From NCBI RefSeq assembly GCF_000801105.2, contig NC_079515.1:7874001-7938000 (forward strand): a stretch of 64,000 nucleotides of DNA. The letters run 5' to 3'. The position numbers and the translations under genes are program-made. Under the pieces are notes generated by a model that did no database searches, was not told where the DNA came from, and saw only the letters and a list, made by a program, of their open reading frames with translations. The stretch is from Raphanus sativus (Eukaryota; Streptophyta; Magnoliopsida; Brassicales; Brassicaceae). Positions 57,350 to 64,000 of the stretch are shown here, piece by piece (the stretch's first letter is position 1; every line of letters begins with the position of its first letter).

Positions 57350-58790
57350 ATACATCGATATTTATTTTTCATAATTAGTGTTATATATTTTAGATGTATC
57401 ATAATATAACTAATGATATTCAAAAGACCTGGACCGAATCAGGTTATATGGCTATTTTTGTCACAAATATCCGAACCCGTTTTATATACATTGGTTATTT
57501 AGATATTTTTAGGTTCCTATACATCAGAACCGAATTCATCCAGATCCAGAATGACTCAACTCAAAATCCACACATAAGTTTATAATATTCATGCAGGACT
57601 TAGTTTCAAAACAAAATAAAAAAACGATACCCGAAAGGAACAACATGTACCTAAATGGACAGATAATGTTCATGTCTAAGTCTAACCAGTGTTTTGAAAA
57701 CCGGATCGGACCGGCCGGTCGATCCGGTCCGACCGTGACTCGCTGAAGAAGCTGAGTCCGGTTTGGTTTAAAACCCGGATTTGATAAAAACCAGTAAAAC
57801 CGGCTAAAACCCGGTAAAACCGGTGACCCGGTTTAATTTTAAAACACGGTTCTTAAAAATTAACATATAATTAAGTGTTTTTAAAAACATTGTGTCTAAC
57901 TGATTTTATAAATTAATAAAAAAAACTCTTTCTATGTGTTTTGCTAAATTAAGTGAAATAGAAAGAGTTTTTTATACATAAATATTTATTTTTCATAATT
58001 AGTGTTATATATTTTAGATGTATCATAATATAACTAACGATATTCAAAAGACCTGGACCGAATCAGGTTACTGTATATGGCTATTTTTGCTACAAATATC
58101 CGAACTCGTTTTAGATACATTGGTTATTTAGATATTATTAGGTTTCAATACATCAGAATTGAATTCATCCAGATCCGGAATGACTCAACTCAAAATCCAC
58201 ACATAAGTTTATAATATTCAAGCGGGACTTGGTTTCAAAAAAAAAACGATACCCAAAAGAACAACATATACCTAAATGGACATATAATGTTCATGTCTAA
58301 CTGGTTTTATAAATTAATAAAAATTTCTTTCTATGTGTTTGGCTAAATTAAGTGAAATAGAAAGAGTTTTTTTATACATCAATATTTATTTTTCATAATT
58401 AGTGTTACATATTTTAGATGTATCATAATATAAATAATGATATTCAAAAGATCTGGACTGAATCAGGTTATATGGCTATTTTTGTTACAAATATCCGAAC
58501 CCGTTTTAGATACATTGGTTATTTAGATATTTTTAGGTTCATATACATCAGAACCGAATTCATCCAGATCCAGAATGACCCAACTCAAAATCCACACCTT
58601 AGTTTATAATATTCAAGCGGGAGTTGGTTTAAAAAAAAACGATACCCGAAAGGAACAACATGTACCGAAATGGACAGATAATGTTCATGTTTAACTGATT
58701 TTATAAATTAATAAAAGACTCTTTCTATGTGTTTGGCTAAATTAAGTGAAATAGAAAGAGTTTTTTATCAAGTAAAATAATTATATAGAG
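57350..58790. repeat. Tandem array of about 400-bp units
   Basis: Units start with a TAACTGATTTTATAAATTAATA-like block at about 57897, 58298 and 58693, giving periods of 401 and 395 bp. A partial first unit lies at about 57350-57690 and a partial last unit ends near 58775. Each full unit contains CTTTCTATGTGTTT...AAATAGAAAGAG, a short inverted repeat, and TCATAATTAGTGTTA. Two near-identical 63-codon frames (57394 and 58418) are the same repeat segment, not genes. A 206-bp hAT element interrupts the array between units 1 and 2. Confidence 0.85.
57687..57892. mobile_element. Miniature hAT element rich in CCGGT motifs
   Basis: A 206-bp element with ends CAGTGTTTTGAAAACC and, inverted, CAATGTTTTTAAAAAC. 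Flanks AGTCTAAC (57679-57686) and TGTCTAAC (57893-57900) match at 7 of 8 bases. The interior is full of CCGGT/ACCGG motifs. Confidence 0.75.
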
Positions 58791-60139
58791 TGAAAAATTA
58801 AGTGACAATAATGGTAGCACCTTTTAATTATTTTGATTTTAAGTTATTATTTTATTCACAAAATCGTATCTTTGAACTATGTTTTTGGGTACGTAATTTT
58901 CCACCGATTGAAACTAAAATATTTTTTTTTAGTAAAATAAACTAAACCAAATGTTTAATCATATGTAACCCCTAATTATTTAACATTTTCCATTTTATAG
59001 TTAGCACAAAGTTAATATTGATTAACTAATAAATAAAAATATTCACTATTATTATTATGGTAATATAATTAATGATGTAAATTATTATTAAGGTAATATA
59101 ATTAATTAAATTGTTAAACTAAGTGAAATATGGAAACATAATTAATAGATATTACTATTCAAGTATCCAAACAAATTTCATTAAGACTAATATTCAAGTT
59201 TCCAAACATTCCAAATTTTTTTAATCCTCATATTCAAGTCTCCAAACACTCCCATTTATAGATATTATAGGCAAAGATAGGAAAAATTAGTTATCATACT
59301 TTGACAAAAATTTTAAAAATATTTATATAATTTATTGTATAAGGAATGCGAAAATATTAGTGATCCAAGTAATGAGGATTCGTAGGAGATACGTGAGTTA
59401 TTAAGTTAGCGAATAGCAATATATGTGGAAGATAGATGAGTAGATTTTGTCAAGTAAGTAGTTGACTAATATATTTGGTGCCATTAATTCAAACTTGGTG
59501 AGGAATTCATGTGGTATACTCAAATAGATTGTGCTATTAATCCGGTTTAATAGATTTTCGTCAACTATTTACGGTTTGATCATTAAAAATATAATATACT
59601 AATAAAACTTCACTATAATTAATTGATAATTTGGTGTAAACATCATCTGAACAATTATAGATTTTTATCTGGACTATTAATTACACATTTGCGGAGCACA
59701 GATGTTTGTTGATGCACTCTAATAATCAAATTGGTTCATCTTTAATTATTTCGGATTGACATGGCATTTTCGTGATCAAGCAGGATTATTCAAGCACTTA
59801 TACATCATATATAAAACACAAACCAAAGTATTTGAAACAGTACTCTGATGACAAACACGATTGTTTAAGCTCTGTCTTTTGGCTATCATGTTATGAAATT
59901 CTGTTTTTTTTTTTTTAATTTTAAGACGACCAAGTAGAGTGAGGTATCAGAGTCAATTTTTGTATACGGAAGAATTTAATTAGATTAGCTTGTTAGTAAA
60001 TTTATGGCGTGCATATTCTTAACAAAAAAGAGCAATAGTATTAATTACAGGCTATCCATGTTACCAAACACTTTTTTTTTAAATTTCTATACATGTTTCC
60101 AAACGACTCTATTTTGTACTTCAACTTTAATAATATAGA

Positions 60140-61756
60140 CTAGATTTTGACCCGCACGCCCGTGCGGGTATATATTAAAATTATATTGCTACTTTTTAAT
60201 GTCAATATCAAAGATAGATAAAAAAATTAAATCTGAAGAACCGAACCGATCACGATCCGAAAGAGTAATATCAAATCTGAACCAAGATTGATTAAATATC
60301 TAAATTATTCAAAATTTTGATATTTAGACAACTGAAACCATAACCAATTCAAACCGAAGTACTTTGGATATCAAAATTTATCCGAAAAAGATTTATAGAC
60401 TTATATATATTTTAAACATTCAGAATATATATGATACTTTTAGGTTGGTTTAAATACTTAGAAATATATAAAAATGGTCAAATATAAATATTTAACATAG
60501 TGGAAGTTCACTCAAAACACCAAAAATATTTAAAATAATTATTGATTTTTGACCCAAAATTTAAACCAAACCAATTTATATATTAAGTTTAGGTATTATG
60601 ACATATGTTATACAGATTTATATACAATATTTTATTTTATTCATAGATTTTAAGAAATTCAAAATATATAATAAATTTTAAAAAATAATTTAAATGGGTT
60701 ATCCGAACCAAACCCGCAAAGATCCAAATATAATTTGAAATGAAATTTAGAAATATCTGAACGGGACTGAAATCTTTGATCCCGGAAACCCAAAACCCAA
60801 ACAGATCCGAAACGAACCCGAATGGATACATGAACGCCCAGCCCTAGCCATAATTCGAACCAAAATTAAGACATATATGAATGTGACTGAAATCTTTGAC
60901 CCTAGAAACCTGAAACTCAAACAGATCTGAAACGAACCGGAATAGATACATGAACACCCATCCCTAGTCACTATTATGTATCATATATATGTCATCATAT
61001 AATTAATTGTACTGGTCCATCATATAAATAATCATATAATCAATAGTATTTTATATGTACCATCTTGTAAATAATCATATGTATATATTCTTAAAGTTTA
61101 ATGTGAAATGTAAAAACCATAGTTTAAGTTGGTATATGAAATTAATCTTTTGTTATATTTTTTTATATATATTGGAAAAACTGATATAATGGATTTCCAA
61201 TTTTTGTTAATAACATAAGCCATTACTTTTTTCTTCTTAATATACTTTTATCCATGTCTCAAAATTTTAATTTTTTGCATTAGTTCTCTATGAATTATTA
61301 TTAATTTTAAAATATGTTTTCTTTTTGAAAATTGAACTCTTAAATTTTTTATATTTGACTAAACTAAATAAGGTAATAATATTGTTTTTAAATTTTTTTT
61401 ATATAATATATTATTTATATTTCGGTTTGTGTTTTTATTTTCACCATAAAATGTAAATAAAAATAATTGTAAATATAGTGACAGAATTATAAATACAAAA
61501 AAATATAGAAAGAATGTTGTTTAATTTACTGTAAAAATAATGGCTAAATTTTTAAATAAAAAGAAGTATTAAATATGTTATTAATGTTTCTAAACAATTC
61601 TCATTTGTTATTAATTTATTAAAAATAAAATGGCTAAATGTGTAAATAAAAGAAAGTATACATCTCTACTATCCATGTTTCCAAACATATTTTATTTATT
61701 CTAATATCCTTATTTCTAAACAATCCAATTGTGTACCTCAACTTTAATAATATAGA
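60140..61756 (-). mobile_element. Helitron A, non-autonomous (minus orientation)
   Basis: Read on the minus strand, it starts TCTATATTATTAAAGTTGAG at 61756, after a host A. It ends with hairpin ACCCGCACG/CGTGCGGGT then CAAAATCTAG at 60140, followed by T. Both ends and the A-T target are canonical. At 1.6 kb it has no coding capacity. Its 3' end directly abuts the 5' end of Helitron B. Confidence 0.82.
60764..60970. repeat. Tandem duplication, period 120 bp
   Basis: Two diverged copies of a segment containing GACTGAAATCTTTGA and GGATACATGAACGCCCA begin near 60764 and 60884. Each ends in CCCAGCCCTAG or CCCATCCCTAG, which resembles a hAT right terminus, so the segment may be a duplicated hAT end inside Helitron A. 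Confidence 0.6.
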
Positions 61757-62089
61757 TAGATGATTGACTATATTTTTGTATATAGGAAGTGTTTTGAAAG
61801 AGAATTTATCGAAAGTTGTTATATGGAGAGTGCGTAGAGTTAGGAAAATATATTGGAAACAGATTTGTAATTTAATTTTCGAACATTTAATTAGAAAAAT
61901 CTCAGCTCAGCTCCACGGTTTAGAAAAAAATATCATTGTGAACTGATATGGGCCATAAAAATAGGTAAGCCCAATAATGGTTAGATGGAAACGAAATTTC
62001 GGTTAGAAAAAATGGAAGCAAAATGACAGGGTATGACAATGACATTCATTTGTAATTTTTGTGCAACTATTAGGGCTTAAATCTATTTG

Positions 62090-62112
62090 TACTTCAGCTT
62101 TAATAGTTTAGA
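62090..62112 (-). mobile_element. Third Helitron 5' terminus
   Basis: Read on the minus strand from 62112: TCTAAACTATTAAAGCTGAA, preceded by a host A. The element runs leftward at least to 61757, where Helitron A begins; its own 3' end was not identified. The remaining 61757-62416 interval holds no other feature apart from the SWIB gene promoter. Confidence 0.6.
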
Positions 62113-62416
62113 TGAGTGATGAAAAACTTCTAGAAGATCAAAATTATCTAAAAGCATCTCCAAATTGTCATAAACCATGATTATATCGTGACTATGGTCT
62201 TTAATTAAATTAACTACGAGAAAGCGAAGGATTAGAGAAAACGACGCCGTTACGAAACCGAAGGAACGAACCAGTAAGCGAATTTCCCAAAATACCCCTA
62301 TGGTTGGTTTTTCAGTTCCACCTCAAGGATCGTTTTCCTTAACATCCATCAGCCGCTTCCTTTGTACTCTCTCTTTCTTAAGAGCATTTTCTCTCTCGTT
62401 AACGGCAAAAAAAAAA

Positions 62417-64000
62417 ATGGTTAGCGACTCGGACCTGGTGACCCGACTCCGAGAGATTCTCCGTAGCTCCGACCTCGAAACGACGACTCCGGCAACCGTC
62501 CGGCGTCAACTGGAGGCGGATTTCGGTGTGGAATTGACGGATAAGAAGGCCTTCATCAGAGATCAAATCGATGCTTTCCTCGAGAGCAATGGCGGAGGAG
62601 CTGGAGAAGAAGAGAATCCAGATAGCCCCCCTAAGGCTGAAGAAGATGCCGATGAAATGACCAAAGAAGGCGATGGAGAAGAAGAAGAAGACGATGAAGA
62701 GAAGGAAGAAAGGTAAATCTCTTTTATGTTATTACTGATTTGTAAATTTATCATTTCTTTGTATGATTTGAATCGAAGGATATCATTACACAACCCAATC
62801 AAAAATGTTTTCCGACAATAAACATAGGTTTAACTGAGTCGAATTGAGTTTTAAGGGATTAATTAGTTGTTAAGGAAAAGAGATTAAACGTTGTTGTGTT
62901 AAATGTGTGAATGAATTAGGCCAGTAAAGGCTAAGAAACGAGGTGGTGGTGGATTCGCCAAAGTATGTCAGCTTTCTCCTCACCTTGAGAAGTTTCTTGG
63001 TTCCTCTCAGTTAGCTCGCACTGAGGTAAGTGTTGATCTTTTTTTGTAGAATGGTTCAGATATGTTTTGTTGGATTAATTAATTATTTACTCTCTCTGTG
63101 TTTTGTTGCGTATGTGTTATTAGGTTGTGAAGAAAATGTGGGCATATATTAAAGAGAAAGACTTGCAAGACCCAAAGGATAGAAGGAAGATACTCTGTGA
63201 TGAGTCTCTGCATTCCTTGTTCCATGTCAAGTCCATTAACATGTTTCAGATGAACAAGGCGTTAGCCAAGCATATCTGGCCCTTGGGTGATGATGGTACC
63301 TTTCCTTTTCATTTACTACTCTGCATGCATAAATTCATAGTATTTTTAACTAAACTTGGGGGATAGAGTAGTGTTTATGACAATCATAGAGCTCTGTTTT
63401 AGACTGTATTCCTGACTTCTTTATGGACTCTCAGTCACTCAATGCTGCTTCTGGTACACACATTAGAGTGTATGTTATCTTATCCATCCATATTCTTCCT
63501 GTTCCTGTCAACCATTTGTCTTAAATACTTAAATCTCTTGATTGCCTAATCATGTTTGATTGTGTGTTAATCTATGAGTCAGCCCTTAGATTTAATACAT
63601 TGGTGTTTTTTTTATGTTAGGGGGAACTGACTAAGTACTATGAAATTATTCTTTTTTCTCAGGGTGTGTAACCAGTGTGAAAGAAGAAGAAGATGAAGGT
63701 GATGCATCAGGGGAAAGAGACGAGAAAGAGGACAAAAACGAAGAAGTGGAAGAGGATAACGAAGAAGAAAGTGAAGAGGAAGTCAGGAGTTTGCGTAAAC
63801 GCAAGAGAAAGAAGTTAGCTTTCTATTTCCCTCTCACTTCTTGTATTGTCCAGCTAGTTAATCACCCACCTTGATTGCCCATCAACTAAGTTTACTCTAA
63901 ATCAAATAGGCCAGCCAAGTCCGAGGAGAAGCCCAAGAGGAAAGGAGGTGGTGGATTTGCTAAAGTTTGCAGCCTCTCGCCAGAGCTTCAGGCTTTTACT
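62417..64000 (+). CDS. SWIB/MDM2-domain protein with DEK_C domain (At3g19080 type), 5' part
   Basis: Exons 62417-62712, 62920-63025, 63124-63295, 63663-63813 and 63910 to beyond the window are in phase with GT-AG introns. The first 55 or so residues (DLVTRLREILRSSDLETT...VRRQLEADFGVEL) form a DEK_C domain, then an acidic EEEEDDEEKEE stretch. The first SWIB domain covers about residues 105-191 (GGGGFAKVCQLSPHLEKFLG, CDESLHSLFHVKSINMFQMN). Another acidic/basic linker leads to a second SWIB domain that starts GGGGFAKVCSLSPELQAF and is cut by the window edge. SWIB proteins belong to or resemble subunits of SWI/SNF chromatin remodellers. An in-frame ATG at 62300 would add 39 residues; the ATG at 62417 matches the start I recall in Arabidopsis. 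Confidence 0.9.

Larger units (their letters stand above)
56884..60139 (-). mobile_element. Helitron B, non-autonomous (minus orientation)
   Basis: The 5' end, read on the minus strand from 60139, is TCTATATTATTAAAGTTGAA, a form typical of Brassicaceae Helitrons. A candidate 3' end, GCGGATCAAAATCTAG followed by T, lies at 56884, but its hairpin is decayed, so the left limit is less certain. The body, about 3.3 kb, is AT-rich, encodes no Rep/helicase, and holds a tandem array of about 400-bp units and a hAT insertion. Confidence 0.6.

Noticed and set aside
57394..58609. Two nearly identical 63-codon genes (57394 and 58418)
   Set aside because: They are the same segment of successive tandem repeat units, with no promoter or domain.

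Overview
This is plant nuclear DNA, about two thirds A+T, with intron-containing genes, a dense layer of small DNA transposons and no bacterial or organellar gene organisation. The proteins read as close relatives of Arabidopsis thaliana proteins. Their order matches my recollection of the Arabidopsis chromosome 3 interval At3g18950 to At3g19080, so I infer a Brassicaceae genome, probably Brassica, Raphanus or a relative. Locus numbers are recalled, not searched.

Genes from left to right: a JINGUBANG-type WD40 protein (3979-5316, +), an intron-containing tRNA-Tyr (7522-7606, +), the magnesium transporter MRS2-4/MGT6 (7876-9477, +), a single-B3-domain protein (9992-10933, +), the mitochondrial RNA editing factor MEF20 (11029-12435, -), VRN1 (12809-15000, -), two tandem 2-oxoglutarate/Fe(II) dioxygenases (19515-20828 and 23559-25213, both -), a wrecked pollen extensin-like LRX gene (26520-27590, -), a secreted methylesterase-like hydrolase (28288-29365, +), a 60-residue conserved-looking peptide (31094-31276, -), the giant phragmoplast-orienting kinesin POK2 (41584-53063, +, 36 exons, about 2777 residues), and the 5' part of a SWIB/DEK_C chromatin protein that runs off the window (62417 onward, +). 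MRS2-4 and the methylesterase look like insertions relative to the Arabidopsis order. The TAF1b/HAF2 gene expected just before POK2 is absent, and the pollen LRX gene is a pseudogene.

The intergenic space is mostly transposon sequence. At least eight non-autonomous hAT elements have recognisable terminal inverted repeats and 8-bp target duplications (966-1658, 18200-18897, 29888-30627, 31736-32516, 34490-35299, 37491-38134, 54053-54321, 57687-57892). A ninth is truncated inside the LRX pseudogene and a tenth candidate carries a minisatellite. Three miniature elements are nested inside one another immediately upstream of VRN1. There are also a Tourist-like element, another Stowaway-like element, an 0.83-kb foldback filled with telomere-like repeats, two poly(A)-tailed retroposon insertions with 17-bp target duplications, and several Helitron ends, two of which abut exactly at 60139/60140.

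The genes do not form one pathway; they are neighbours by shared ancestry. VRN1 and the small B3 protein are related B3-family genes flanking MEF20. The two dioxygenases are a tandem duplicate pair. No previously undescribed multi-gene system was found. The most informative signals are the recent hAT-associated destruction of the pollen LRX gene, the MITE nest beside VRN1, the Helitron junction and a possible alternative N-terminus on the SWIB gene.
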